The notes beneath the pieces were generated by a model. The model made no database searches. It saw only the letters and a program-made list of their open reading frames with translations, and was not told where the DNA came from. DNA of 38,319 nucleotides from an uncultured Chthonomonas sp. (GTDB taxonomy: Bacteria > Armatimonadota > Chthonomonadetes > Chthonomonadales > CAJBBX01): contig CAJBBX010000175.1 in the NCBI GenBank assembly GCA_903951425.1, forward strand, positions 1 to 38,319. The letters are read 5' to 3'. Shown in pieces: positions 16,764 to 25,713 of the stretch (positions are counted from its first letter, which is position 1; every line of letters starts with the position of its first letter). The translations under genes and the position numbers were made by a program.

Positions 16764-18347
16764 CTATCCGGTCTTAGCCTGCGCCCGGTGCGTATCCTCC
16801 ATGGTCTGCCACAACGCGGCCATGGCGGCCACGCGGTCGGGGTGCTTGGCGCTCAGGTCGTGCTGCTCGGATCGGTCCGTGCGCAAGTTATAGAGCTCCC
16901 ACGGGCCGCCCTTCACCGACACCAGCTTCCACGGCTCATCGCGCAGGGCTCGGTGGCCCTCGTGGTGGAAGTAGAGCGGGCCGCGCGGGACGGCGGCGTG
17001 GCTCCGGACCGCGGGCATGAGGCTGCGTCCTGGCGGCGCGGGCGGCGTCAGCCCGTTCCAGGTCGGCTCCGGTCTGGCTCCTGCCATATCCGTCATCGTC
17101 GGCAGGATGTCCACGAAGTGGCAGGGGCTGTGGCGCAACTCACCACGATCGGCGATGCCCCGAGGCCAGTGCATGATGAGCGGCGATGAGATGCCGCCCT
17201 CGTGGACCCACGACTTGTGCAGCCGGAAGGGCGTGTTGGCCGCGGAGGACCAGCCGGGGCCCAGGCAGAGGAATGTGCCCCGGGAGCCTGGCGCTCGGCT
17301 CTTGTCATGCTCGTCGCCGCGGATCATCTGCTCGGCGCTGGCGCCGTTGTCCGACACGAAGAAGGTCGCCGTGTCGTCCCACGCGCCCATGGCCCGCACC
17401 TGGTCCAGCACACGGCCGATCTCCTGGTCCATTCGGTCCACCATGGCGGCGTGGATGGCCATCTTCAGCGCCTGGAACTCCTGTTGCTTGCGGTCCAGTT
17501 CGGTCCAGGGCACGGCGTACGGGGCCTCGCCCTCGCCCACCAGGTCCGAGAGCTCCTTAGGAGTGCGGTTCCACGATGGGATCACGTTGCGCTCCAGCTT
17601 CGGCAGTTCGCAGTTCACCAGTCCCATGCTGCGCATACGCCGCCAGCGGGCGGTGCGCATCACGTCCCAGCCGCGCAGGTAGGTCTCGCGGTAGCGGTCG
17701 ATGTCCTCCTGCAGGGCGTGGAGCGGGAAGTGGGGCGAGGTGAAGGCCAGGTAGAGGCAGAACGGCTCGTCGCCATGCTGCTCCTGATGCTCACGCAGGA
17801 AGCCGACGGCGTGGTTCGCGATGGCGATGGGCGCGTAGTAGCCCTCGTCCGGGCCCACCGGCCGCAGCGAACGGTCATCCAGCATGTGGTTCTTCGGGTC
17901 AAAGAAGCGGTCGTGGTCGTGGAGGACGTAGGAACGGTGGAACCCGCCGTCTGCCACGACCTTCGGCGCGCCCATGAGGTGCCACTTGCCCGAGTGGTAG
18001 CAGCGGTAGCCCGCGGGACGCAGATAGTGCGGGATCACGCGGGCCCACTTCGGCAGCGGCTCGCCGGGCGGGTCCATGCGCACCTGCTGGGCATAGTAGC
18101 CGGTGAGAAGGCACGAGCGCGAGGGCCAGCACCGGGCCGTGGAGCAGCACTGCGTGAAGCGCAAACCACCGGCGGCCAGGGCATCCAGGTTCGGCGTGTG
18201 GACGTCGCCGCCGTAGCAGCCCGGGTCGGAGTAGCCCATATCGTCGGCCACGATGACGACCATGTTGGGCCTGCGCCGCCGGTCGGGACCTTGCGTTGCT
18301 GCAACGCTGGCGGCCGCGGCCGCGCCGATGAACTCGCGTCTGGACAT
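16764..18347 (-). CDS. Tat-exported sulfatase (arylsulfatase family)
   Basis: This 527-residue protein begins MSRREFIGAAAAASVAA, a Tat signal sharing the SRREFIG core of the GH116 protein. MVVIVADDMGYSDPGCYGG gives the metal-binding aspartates. CWPSRSCLLTG holds C73, the cysteine converted to formylglycine in type I sulfatases. FFVSDNGAS and the late HDLSAKHPD region are also family-typical. It removes sulfate esters from a glycan or aryl substrate in the periplasm or outside. The ATG at 18347 is preceded by gagggtgag; ATGs at 18371 and 18368 upstream are less well placed. A separate maturase is needed and is not in the window. It is the last gene of the long minus-strand block. Confidence 0.93.
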   Translation of the reverse strand: MSRREFIGAAAAASVAATQGPDRRRRPNMVVIVADDMGYSDPGCYGGDVHTPNLDALAAGGLRFTQCCSTARCWPSRSCLLTGYYAQQVRMDPPGEPLPKWARVIPHYLRPAGYRCYHSGKWHLMGAPKVVADGGFHRSYVLHDHDRFFDPKNHMLDDRSLRPVGPDEGYYAPIAIANHAVGFLREHQEQHGDEPFCLYLAFTSPHFPLHALQEDIDRYRETYLRGWDVMRTARWRRMRSMGLVNCELPKLERNVIPSWNRTPKELSDLVGEGEAPYAVPWTELDRKQQEFQALKMAIHAAMVDRMDQEIGRVLDQVRAMGAWDDTATFFVSDNGASAEQMIRGDEHDKSRAPGSRGTFLCLGPGWSSAANTPFRLHKSWVHEGGISSPLIMHWPRGIADRGELRHSPCHFVDILPTMTDMAGARPEPTWNGLTPPAPPGRSLMPAVRSHAAVPRGPLYFHHEGHRALRDEPWKLVSVKGGPWELYNLRTDRSEQHDLSAKHPDRVAAMAALWQTMEDTHRAQAKTG

Positions 18348-18458
18348 TGGCTCACCCTCTCGCGCCATCATACTCCGCTCCCGTTCAGCCATGGAGGTGC
18401 TGCAAAGGGAGTGTACCCATGGTGGGCGCCGCACAACCGCAGTGCGACCTCCAGGCCC

Positions 18459-18653
18459 TCAGGTTGTGATCCTGGCACTGGGCTCCCGGCCCCCTGGCCA
18501 TCCCGGTTCCTCGCTGCACTCCTCAACGGGCGTTGCCATGCCCTCGCGGATCGACTCCGCCATACCAGGAATGGACTGCAGGGCGAGCGTCTCCTCCACT
18601 GCCGCCTCGTCCTCATCCGTGAGCACGGCAACGTCGATCGTAATGTCGTTCAC
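18459..18653 (-). CDS. Small antitoxin-like protein overlapping the alpha-galactosidase stop
   Basis: A 64-codon ORF whose GTG start overlaps the TGA of the alpha-galactosidase gene (GTGA). Its sequence has an acidic N-terminal half (VLTDEDEAAVEETLALQ) and then SIPGMAESIREGMATPVEEC. This matches the C-terminal pattern of Phd/RelB-like type II antitoxins as I remember them, where PGM-ESI-EG-ATP-EEC is common. No toxin gene (RelE or ParE type) is on either side: the 111 bp downstream, before the sulfatase, hold no gene. It is possibly an orphan antitoxin captured at the end of a glycosidase transcript. The tail beyond EEPGW looks like read-through. Confidence 0.55.
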   Translation of the reverse strand: MNDITIDVAVLTDEDEAAVEETLALQSIPGMAESIREGMATPVEECSEEPGWPGGREPSARITT

Positions 18654-21274
18654 TTCCTTCCGTACCGGATGGCGAAGGCCTCGGGCGCGGCGGCTGAGGT
18701 GAGGCGCAGTCCCTTGTCGGCCAGTTCGCGGCCCGATACGGTGGTCTCGATGCCCGTGTCGAGGTTGCGGATCACGTAGATCGCCTTCGGGTCGATGCCC
18801 TTGAGCTTGAGGCGGATCTCGGCGTCGGGGCATTCGTTGCGGCGGAAGGCCTGCACGGCGCCTTCGCCCCTTTCGGGCAGGTCGAACTGCCAGGCGATCC
18901 ATGCTTTGGAGTCCTGGCTCGTGGGCGTCAGCGGGTAGTAGTCGCCGGTGTAGCACTGGCTCAGGTCGCGCCAGGCAGCTACGAGCCGGCGCAGGTGGTC
19001 GTAGTCCAGGTCCGGCTCCCGCACGTCGATGCCGGAACCGAGGCTGGGGGCGGCGTTGGACCAGAAGGCATAGGGCTGCACGGGCGTCTTGCCGCCGCCG
19101 TAGTAGGGCGCGCCGTCGGAGGCCACGGTGCCGGTGCCGTGGTACGGCAGCCACATGGAGATGCCGTAGGTCATGCACTGGTGGCCGATGGCCTCGTAGG
19201 CGTAGTCGCTGCGCCAGAGGGGCACGGAGCGGCGCATGGTCTCCAGGTCGTTGCGTCGTCCGCCTGAGGCGCAGGAGTCGATCAGCATGTCCGGATGCCT
19301 CCTGCGCAGCTCATCCCAGTAGGCCAGGTAGCCCATGACGTGCTTGATCTCGGTGATGCCCTGCCGGTCGGGCTCGTCATTGGCGCGCCAGAAACCCAGC
19401 GGGTCGATGTTGAAGTCCTGCCGGTAGAGGCCGATGCCGTTGTCGGTGATGAGCTTGTCGACATGCTCCACGAGCCACTTCCAGGCCTCGGGATTGCCCA
19501 GGTTCAGCAGCTTCTGCGCGTCGTCGGAGCCCCGGGCGCGGACGGTGTTGGGCTTGAATGCAGCAGCGTCCGGCGCGGGACCGGACGGCAGCCAGCCATA
19601 GCTCCAGGCGCCGTTGGGGTTGCGGTCATACGAGAAGCCCCGGGCCGCCTCATGCACGCTGCCGTCAGGGTCGGTGAGCCTGGCCTCGAGCCCGGTGGAA
19701 TCGCACTGGTGGGTCCCGTTGCCCCAACCCACCACGAAGTCCAGCGCCTCGCCGGCGCCAAGGCGCACGGCCTGGCCGTGCTTCGCCTCGCGTCCGGCGC
19801 CATTCAGTCCGATGAAGCCGCTGAAGAGAGGCTTGCCGGCCTGCAGGATGTGGACATCGGTGGTCGTCTTCTCGTCGATGCCGAGGAACGTGGCGTCGAG
19901 GCGGTACTCGCCCGCCGCCGGGCAAGTCCAGCGCACCACGCAGTACTCGCCCTTGGGACCGGGGTGGAAGGAGAGGCGGCCGGGCTTCCAGTGTATGCCA
20001 CCCATGCGGATGTCGCGGTCGGTGCTGTTGAAGGCGACGCCGGGGTCGGGGCCTCCGAGGTCGGAACGCCAGGCCAGTAGGCCCGCCATGGCGTCGGCCT
20101 TGCCCGGCTCGGCGGAGAGGAGCCACTCTGGATGCGTCTCGTAGAGCCAGGTGCCGGGGGCGACGCGCTCGGGCTCGAACCAGACGAGGATGCGGCCGCC
20201 CCGGTCCCGGGCGCGGTCGCTGATCGGCTTGAAGCCGTTGGGGAAGCGCTTGCGGTCGACCTCCCACGTGCCCACCTGCGGCCAGCCCTGCTTCTGCACG
20301 TACCAGCCTGCGTCCATCCACCAGTAGTCGAGCTTCAGGCCCAGCTCCGCGTAGCGGTCGATGTGCATGATCTGGTTCGCCTCGTTGGCGCCGATCATCT
20401 CCTCGTAGGCACGGGAGCTGCTGGCCACAAACTGCGGCGGCGGGAGCTTGCCGCCGGGCTTCGGCATGCTGTGCGCCCCCATCCAGCGGCGCCAGAGGTT
20501 CTGGCCGCGCACCCAGTCCTCGCCCTTGCCGGCCTGCCACCAGAGCAATGCCATCAGCGGCGAGCGGACCTCCTCGCCGGGGTGCAGCACGAAGCGGGTG
20601 AGCTCCTGGCCGGCGCGGAGGCGCACGGCGCCGGGCTCGGCGTGGGTGAAGTCGGCCGACCACTGGCCCGGCCAGCCCACGGCGGCGATGAGGCCCTTGC
20701 CGGCCCACTCCAGGTTGAAGTAGGACATGTCGGAGTTGGTGGGGCGCCCGCCCGCGGCGCCGATGCGCTTGGAGGCGCCCTGCGGCAGCGGCGTCACCAG
20801 CGGGCTGTAGTCAGACTTGTTGGCCGGCGAACCGACGTTGTGGTGCAGGATCGGCTCGCCTGCGCCGCCCTCGTAGGCGGCGTCGATGGCGTTGATATCC
20901 TGCAGCAGGGGCGTGTCGGAGCCGCCCTTGTTGGCGAACCAGAGCGTCCACTCAACCACCGGGTAGTCGGAGTAGGCCACGGCGTCGCAGCGCACTTGAA
21001 GGCCGCCGGCAGGATCGGTCCAGGTGGTGGTGGTCCGGGTTCGGCCGCTCTCCAGCTTCTCAGCGGAGCGCTTGCATGGCCAGGCCGCCAGCAGTTGAGC
21101 CGAGGGCTTGCCGCCGTAGGTGAAGGAGAAGGGCAGCGCCTCGGCGCCGGCCTGGAGGTGCGCCCGGGCCCAGCCCCGTGCCGAGGCCATCTCAGTGCGG
21201 CTGGGCGAACCGGCGGCGGCGGAGACGGCGATGCATGCCGACAGGGCCAGCAGGATCAGTGTCGATGGGCTCAC
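18650..21274 (-). CDS. Secreted GH36 alpha-galactosidase with inserted sandwich domain
   Basis: This 874-residue protein starts at the GTG at 21274, six nt after aaggagg. A Sec signal follows (SPSTLILLALSACIAVSAAA). The other GTG, at 21304, overlaps the upstream stop but has no such site. After the GH36 N-terminal sandwich, the barrel shows YWWMDAGWYVQKQGWPQ, the nucleophile D620 in YRQDFNID, and SCASGGRRNDLETM leading to the acid/base D690 in WRSDY. Between HPEWLL (about residue 382) and LLNLGNPEAW (about 587) there is a roughly 200-residue insert that is absent from ordinary GH36 enzymes. It contains HPGPKGEY, TTTDVH, DSTGL and finally NPNGAWSYGW. The reaction would be release of alpha-1,6-galactose from oligosaccharides or galactomannan. 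It lies 26 bp behind the clan-A glycosidase gene, as an operon. Confidence 0.93.
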   Translation of the reverse strand: MSPSTLILLALSACIAVSAAAGSPSRTEMASARGWARAHLQAGAEALPFSFTYGGKPSAQLLAAWPCKRSAEKLESGRTRTTTTWTDPAGGLQVRCDAVAYSDYPVVEWTLWFANKGGSDTPLLQDINAIDAAYEGGAGEPILHHNVGSPANKSDYSPLVTPLPQGASKRIGAAGGRPTNSDMSYFNLEWAGKGLIAAVGWPGQWSADFTHAEPGAVRLRAGQELTRFVLHPGEEVRSPLMALLWWQAGKGEDWVRGQNLWRRWMGAHSMPKPGGKLPPPQFVASSSRAYEEMIGANEANQIMHIDRYAELGLKLDYWWMDAGWYVQKQGWPQVGTWEVDRKRFPNGFKPISDRARDRGGRILVWFEPERVAPGTWLYETHPEWLLSAEPGKADAMAGLLAWRSDLGGPDPGVAFNSTDRDIRMGGIHWKPGRLSFHPGPKGEYCVVRWTCPAAGEYRLDATFLGIDEKTTTDVHILQAGKPLFSGFIGLNGAGREAKHGQAVRLGAGEALDFVVGWGNGTHQCDSTGLEARLTDPDGSVHEAARGFSYDRNPNGAWSYGWLPSGPAPDAAAFKPNTVRARGSDDAQKLLNLGNPEAWKWLVEHVDKLITDNGIGLYRQDFNIDPLGFWRANDEPDRQGITEIKHVMGYLAYWDELRRRHPDMLIDSCASGGRRNDLETMRRSVPLWRSDYAYEAIGHQCMTYGISMWLPYHGTGTVASDGAPYYGGGKTPVQPYAFWSNAAPSLGSGIDVREPDLDYDHLRRLVAAWRDLSQCYTGDYYPLTPTSQDSKAWIAWQFDLPERGEGAVQAFRRNECPDAEIRLKLKGIDPKAIYVIRNLDTGIETTVSGRELADKGLRLTSAAAPEAFAIRYGRK

Positions 21275-21300
21275 GGCTCTCCTCCTTGCGCTGGGCGCGT

Positions 21301-23361
21301 TCACTTGGCGTTCACCTTGAGGTTGCGGCCTACCAGCCAGACCGGCTCCTCGGAGGCGCGGGCGGGAAGGCTCGCAAGACGGTTGCCCATCATATCGAGG
21401 GCGGCGGCCTTGCCGGTCACCTTCAGGCCGGCGGGTCCACCGGGGCTCCAGACCAGCAGCAGGTCGTCCTGCCCGCGCCGATACCGCGCGGTCCAGACGG
21501 CCCCGCCCGAGGCAAGGCCCACCGGCTTGGCTCCCGCCGTCTGCCGCGCGAAGACGCTGAAGGCAGCCACGGCGGGCTTAGGGGCGCAGTTGAGGTCCTG
21601 ATGGCGGATCACGCCGAAGTTATGTTCGTTGTAGGTGGGCTCGGCGCCGTCGTCCTTGAGGTCGTACCAGTAGAGACGTTCCACGGACCCGCAGGTCTGC
21701 AGGATGGCCGCCGTTCGCACGCAGAGCGCGGCCTGTGCGCCCTCGTCCACGCCTGCGCGGCCCAGGTGCGTGGGGTAGCCGATCTCGGTGGCCCACATGT
21801 GGCGGGGCGCGCCACCCTCCACTGCCGCGTCGAGGATGCGCCGCATGTCGCCTGCCAGGTCGGAGGTCTCGGGCGGCGACGGGTAGCGGTACGGGTGGAT
21901 GGAAAAGGCATTGAGGGCGGGCGTGGCGCCGGCGCGGAACATGCGGGCCACGACCTTGCCGCAGTCGACGCCGTACTCGCCGCCCACGCCGCAGATCGCC
22001 GCGTCGGGCCGCACCGCCCGGGCCGCCTCGGCGGCGGGCTTCATCAGCTTGCCGTAGGCCTCAGGACCATGGTCGCCGGGCTGGCCGCCCATGCCGCAGC
22101 CGCCGATCCACTCGTTCCAGATCTCGAAGTCCCGCACGGTGTCGCGGGTGGCGCCGGCCAGGGCGCCGCAGTAGGCCGCGAAGCCGGCGATGGCCTCGGG
22201 CGAGTTGGGAAAGCTGCCACCGTCGTAGTTCTTGTTCGCGTAGTCGAAGATGATGAGCGGCTCCAGGCCCACCTTCCGTGCGTGCTCGAGGTACTTCGCG
22301 GCGTAGTCGGGCAGGGCGAGGTTGCCCTTGGTCGGCTCCATGGCGCCCCAGCTGATCTCATCGCGGAAGCGGGTGAAGCCGTAGCGCTTCATCAGGTCCA
22401 TGGTCTCCAGCGGGTAGGCGTTCTGGCCGTAGTGGGTGCAGAGGCCCAGGAAGGGGTTGCCCGCCGTCGCCGATGTGGGGAGGACGGCGTAGCGGAACTC
22501 GCGGCCGCAGCGGACGCCGTCGGCGCCGGCGACCTCAAAGCGCACGGCGAACCAGCCGCACCGCGCCGCGGGCGCCTCTACCACGGGACGCTCAGAGCGC
22601 CTGCGTGAGGAGTCCAGGCTCTTGCCCGCATGGTCCAGCAGGCTCCAGGTCATGGGTTCGCCGTTGGCGTAGGCCCGCACTCGAATCTTCTCGCCCGGCG
22701 CGTAGACGTTGCCGAAGCGGCTGCCGGCCACCTCCACGGTGATCGCGTTGGGCCGCTCCACCAGGCTGCAGGTTGCCAGGTCTGCCAGGCGGACGGTTGC
22801 CTTGCCCTTGAAGCCGGAGTTGGGCCGATCGAAGACAAGGCCCGCAACGGTGAGCTCGCCGTCCAAGCGGCCGTTCCCGTCGCCGGCCCACGTCTGGCCG
22901 CCTTTCAGCAGGTAGTAGACGCGGTGCCAGCCGCGGGAAGTGTCCTCCTGGCCGTAGAACTGGTGCACCTCGCCCGACGCATCGGCGATGCGCAGGGCCG
23001 GCACGATGGACGGCAGGCTACGCTCGGAGAGGTAGCAGAGGCCCTCGACGCCCTCCGGCAGGCGAAGCGGCTTGTTCAGGTCAACGTACTCGAGGCCGGC
23101 CTTGCCCGAGAAGTCGGCGTCCACGCGGAGCGCGGTGCGGCCCGTCTGCGTCTCCACACGTGCCGTGGCCCGGCAGTTCTGCTCGCCCGCCAGGGGCTTC
23201 CACTCCAGCGGCGAGGCCGTCAACGTATCGATCACGGCGCCAACGGCGTGGCGCCTCTCGGCGCTGTTGGCCGGCTCCGGGCAGGCCATCGGCTTCCACG
23301 TCTGGGCCGAAGCGGCGGCGCAGAGGCCGGCGAAAAGGATGACGGCGGCGAACCTGGGCAT
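21301..23361 (-). CDS. Secreted clan-A (GH39/GH5-like) glycoside hydrolase
   Basis: This 686-residue protein has a Sec signal (MPRFAAVILFAGLCAAASAQ). Residues about 20-300 are beta-rich and probably carbohydrate-binding. A TIM barrel then runs from GLCTHYGQNAYPLETMDLMK to about 600. The two catalytic glutamates are visible as E417 in DFEIWNEW (acid/base after beta4) and E526 in MWATEIGYPT (nucleophile after beta7), the clan-A arrangement. A short C-terminal sandwich ends in NLKVNAK. Retaining beta-glycosidase activity (xylosidase, glucanase or similar) is likely, but the substrate cannot be read from the sequence. ATG 23361 has aaggaga upstream. It lies 46 bp behind the PEBP-fusion gene, and the alpha-galactosidase follows. 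Confidence 0.85.
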   Translation of the reverse strand: MPRFAAVILFAGLCAAASAQTWKPMACPEPANSAERRHAVGAVIDTLTASPLEWKPLAGEQNCRATARVETQTGRTALRVDADFSGKAGLEYVDLNKPLRLPEGVEGLCYLSERSLPSIVPALRIADASGEVHQFYGQEDTSRGWHRVYYLLKGGQTWAGDGNGRLDGELTVAGLVFDRPNSGFKGKATVRLADLATCSLVERPNAITVEVAGSRFGNVYAPGEKIRVRAYANGEPMTWSLLDHAGKSLDSSRRRSERPVVEAPAARCGWFAVRFEVAGADGVRCGREFRYAVLPTSATAGNPFLGLCTHYGQNAYPLETMDLMKRYGFTRFRDEISWGAMEPTKGNLALPDYAAKYLEHARKVGLEPLIIFDYANKNYDGGSFPNSPEAIAGFAAYCGALAGATRDTVRDFEIWNEWIGGCGMGGQPGDHGPEAYGKLMKPAAEAARAVRPDAAICGVGGEYGVDCGKVVARMFRAGATPALNAFSIHPYRYPSPPETSDLAGDMRRILDAAVEGGAPRHMWATEIGYPTHLGRAGVDEGAQAALCVRTAAILQTCGSVERLYWYDLKDDGAEPTYNEHNFGVIRHQDLNCAPKPAVAAFSVFARQTAGAKPVGLASGGAVWTARYRRGQDDLLLVWSPGGPAGLKVTGKAAALDMMGNRLASLPARASEEPVWLVGRNLKVNAK

Positions 23362-23407
23362 GGCGCATTCTCCTTGCGTATTACAGCCGGAGTCTACCTG
23401 CCCACAG

Positions 23408-25567
23408 TTACGGTCGCGCGGGTTCGGCCTCCTCGGTCTCGTTGCCGCGCGTGTAGTTCGTGCTCAAGCCGGCCGAGGCCAGGACTTTGCCGCGCATGGC
23501 ATCTAGCAGCACCTGCCGGGTAACGTCGGCCGGCGCCGCCGAGATGCGGAGCGGCTCCGAGAGCGCGTAGAGCGTCAGGATGTAGGTCTTGGCGCCCGGT
23601 CCCTTGGAGTGGGGCGGCGCGTAGGCGGTCTTGTGGTCGACACTGTTGCTGCCCGCGATGCCGACCCCGGTGCTGCCCTTGGCGAGGCTCCGAACGGTGG
23701 CCGGGATGTTGTAGAGGGTCCAGTACCACTTGGTGTTGCCCTCGGGATCGACGTGGTGCATCGTCAGGGCGTAGCACTTCGTCGCGGTCGGCGCGCCGGA
23801 CCACTCCAGCGGAGGGCTGGCGCTGTCGCCGTCGCCGGTGAACTCGACCGGGAGCACACCGTCCGCGCCGATGGCGGGGCTCCGAAGGACGAAGCCGGCC
23901 TGTTGCTTCGGCGCGCTCGGGGCCGGCCGGGCGGAGCCGCCCGAAGGCGGCCCCGCGCTCTTGGCCGGAGCGAAGAAGAAGTGATCCGTGGTCGGGATCG
24001 GCACCGCGGCCTGCACCGGATCGGAGTAGATGTAGGCCGGCGCGCTGGTGTAGCCGTCCAGATTGCGGAGCCGCACCAGTTCGGCCCGCTGCTCGCCGGT
24101 TAGGGTCTTGCCTGCCGTGGCGAATGCCGCCGCGTAGAGGTATGACATGGCGCCGTCCAGTTCGCCGTAGCGGCGTCCGAGCGCCACCACCTTCTCCTTG
24201 CTCGCCTGCCCGCCGGTGAGGAACTTCCGGAGCTCCTGGGCGATGGCCTGGCGAACGGTGACCACCTCGTTCATGTCCTTGCGCTGCAGGTCGGGGATGG
24301 CGACGATCGGCCGGCGCTGCTCCTGGGAGAGCGTGGCAAGGAAGCCCTGGCCGCTGTCACCCGTCACCGATGTGCTGATGTCGTAGTCGCGCTTGCCCAT
24401 CGCCGGCATATCCTTCATGTAGAAGCCGCCGAAGTAGGTGCCGTGGCGCTCTGGGCAGAAGTAGACGTCCGCTTTGACCGATCCGGCGTACCAGCTGAAG
24501 AACTCGCTGGCGCAACTCATGTAGGCCACGTTCACCGGCTTCTCGGTGCCGCGCGGCAGCTTGTAGCCGGAGACGTCCAGGTCGGGCCATGTGTTGAAGT
24601 CGCCGAACTTCATCTTGCCAAGGTACGCCTTCTGATCGGCCGTCAGGGAGCCGGCGATCCGGCCGAAGACCCGTGACCGCTCATAGCTGATCTCAGCGTC
24701 GAATGCAAAGATGTCACCGACCGCGCGCACGACCGCGGCCTTGTTGAGCCCGGAGCTACCCGATGGGATCTCCCCGGCCAGGTTGCGGCAGAAGGCCTTG
24801 ATGAGCGGCAGGCGCATCAGCGCCAGCTTGTTCATCTGCACGGCCTCCTGCCGGGCCATGGCCTCAAGCATCTGCTTCTGCGCGGGCGTCATGGTATGCA
24901 GGACGTTGGCCACCACCCGGTCGAGGAACTTGGGGTTGTGCCCGGCCTGCGCGGCATCGATGTCGCGCATATACTGGAACCCGAAGTAGTCGCAGACCTT
25001 GCCGGGCGGCAGGAACGTGCAGGCGCCGTAGTCGCCCGTGATGAAGGCCAGCCCGCTGAAGGCGATCGTATGGAGTTGGGCGTTGTCCGAGATGGCCTGC
25101 TCCAGCGAGTATGCCTGCGGGCCGCCCTGGCCATGGCCCCGCGGCCCGCCCTGACCCTCGTCGCCCGGTCCATCCGGTCCACCAGGCCCGCCGGGCCCGC
25201 CTTGGCCCTGCTGCTGCCGGCCTCCGGGCCCGTTGGCCCGCCCCCCCGCGCCCTGGGCCGGGAGGTTGGCCTTGTTCACGAGCTTCAGGTCCTTGGCGGA
25301 GTACTGGTAGAGCACGTTGCCGACCAGGGCGTAGACGTAGTCGTTGTTGGCAACGACTACCGCCTGCTGCTGCGCCGGTGGCCGCCTCTCGTCGGTCCGG
25401 CCCCGTTGCGCGTTGGCGCCTCCGCGAGCGGCGCCCGATGCTCCGGCCTCGGGGCGGTCCTGCGCGTCGCCGTCCTGGGCGCAGGCCCCTATCGCCCCCG
25501 CCGTCAGGGCGCAGGCCGCCAGCGCACTCCAGCCGGCGCAACGTCTGATGGTCCATCTCGATCTCAT
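23408..25567 (-). CDS. Secreted LTxxQ-repeat protein fused to a PEBP (YbhB/YbcL) domain
   Basis: This 719-residue protein starts at the ATG behind ggaggacagg. The leader ends in AIGAC, a plausible lipobox with C29. Residues 68-103 hold one quinoprotein/propeller-like strand set (NNDYVYALVGNVLYQYSAK). A Gly/Pro/Gln-rich linker follows (about 105-150). The main domain (152-535) has LTxxQ-like motifs at 226 (MTPAQ), 308 (LTADQ), 413 (LSQEQ) and 489 (LTGEQ), with the block ADVYFCPERHGTYFGGFYMK at 366-385. Residues 557-708 are a complete phosphatidylethanolamine-binding-protein domain (LPVEFTGDGDSASPPLEWSG, WYWTLYNIPA). I do not know the function of the main domain; LTxxQ motifs recall Spy/CpxP chaperones. 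The downstream paralogue copy in the frameshifted gene pair (27347-25714) lacks the PEBP part. Confidence 0.8.
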   Translation of the reverse strand: MRSRWTIRRCAGWSALAACALTAGAIGACAQDGDAQDRPEAGASGAARGGANAQRGRTDERRPPAQQQAVVVANNDYVYALVGNVLYQYSAKDLKLVNKANLPAQGAGGRANGPGGRQQQGQGGPGGPGGPDGPGDEGQGGPRGHGQGGPQAYSLEQAISDNAQLHTIAFSGLAFITGDYGACTFLPPGKVCDYFGFQYMRDIDAAQAGHNPKFLDRVVANVLHTMTPAQKQMLEAMARQEAVQMNKLALMRLPLIKAFCRNLAGEIPSGSSGLNKAAVVRAVGDIFAFDAEISYERSRVFGRIAGSLTADQKAYLGKMKFGDFNTWPDLDVSGYKLPRGTEKPVNVAYMSCASEFFSWYAGSVKADVYFCPERHGTYFGGFYMKDMPAMGKRDYDISTSVTGDSGQGFLATLSQEQRRPIVAIPDLQRKDMNEVVTVRQAIAQELRKFLTGGQASKEKVVALGRRYGELDGAMSYLYAAAFATAGKTLTGEQRAELVRLRNLDGYTSAPAYIYSDPVQAAVPIPTTDHFFFAPAKSAGPPSGGSARPAPSAPKQQAGFVLRSPAIGADGVLPVEFTGDGDSASPPLEWSGAPTATKCYALTMHHVDPEGNTKWYWTLYNIPATVRSLAKGSTGVGIAGSNSVDHKTAYAPPHSKGPGAKTYILTLYALSEPLRISAAPADVTRQVLLDAMRGKVLASAGLSTNYTRGNETEEAEPARP

Positions 25568-25640
25568 GGTCCTGTCCTCCTCTGGAGGCGCCTGGCGGTT
25601 GGTCCATCCCCCCACCAGGCGTCTACCAGTCTCACTTTGG

Positions 25641-25667
25641 CAGGCGCAGATGACGCCTGCGTGACGG
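25641..25667 (-). promoter_or_regulatory. 27-bp conserved upstream element, copy A
   Basis: This element differs at two positions from 27457-27483. Its core tgacgcctgcgtga is a near-palindrome (tgacgc and gcgtga half-sites). It begins 74 bp upstream of the PEBP-fusion start codon. The element is non-coding in both places, so shared regulation of the two paralogues is the simplest reading; a leftover of their duplication is the alternative. Confidence 0.6.
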
Positions 25668-25713
25668 CAACGGGCGTCTCTGCGTGATTTGCGAAATCGC
25701 TGCGCCGCCGATG

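Noticed and set aside
16788-18779. Plus-strand ORFs opposite the sulfatase
   Set aside because: Composition is shadow-like and there are no motifs, whereas the minus strand has the complete sulfatase signature.
25105-25260. Collagen-like or separate structural protein in the Gly/Pro-rich stretch
   Set aside because: It is in frame with the PEBP-fusion gene and serves as a linker; it lacks a long regular G-x-y run.
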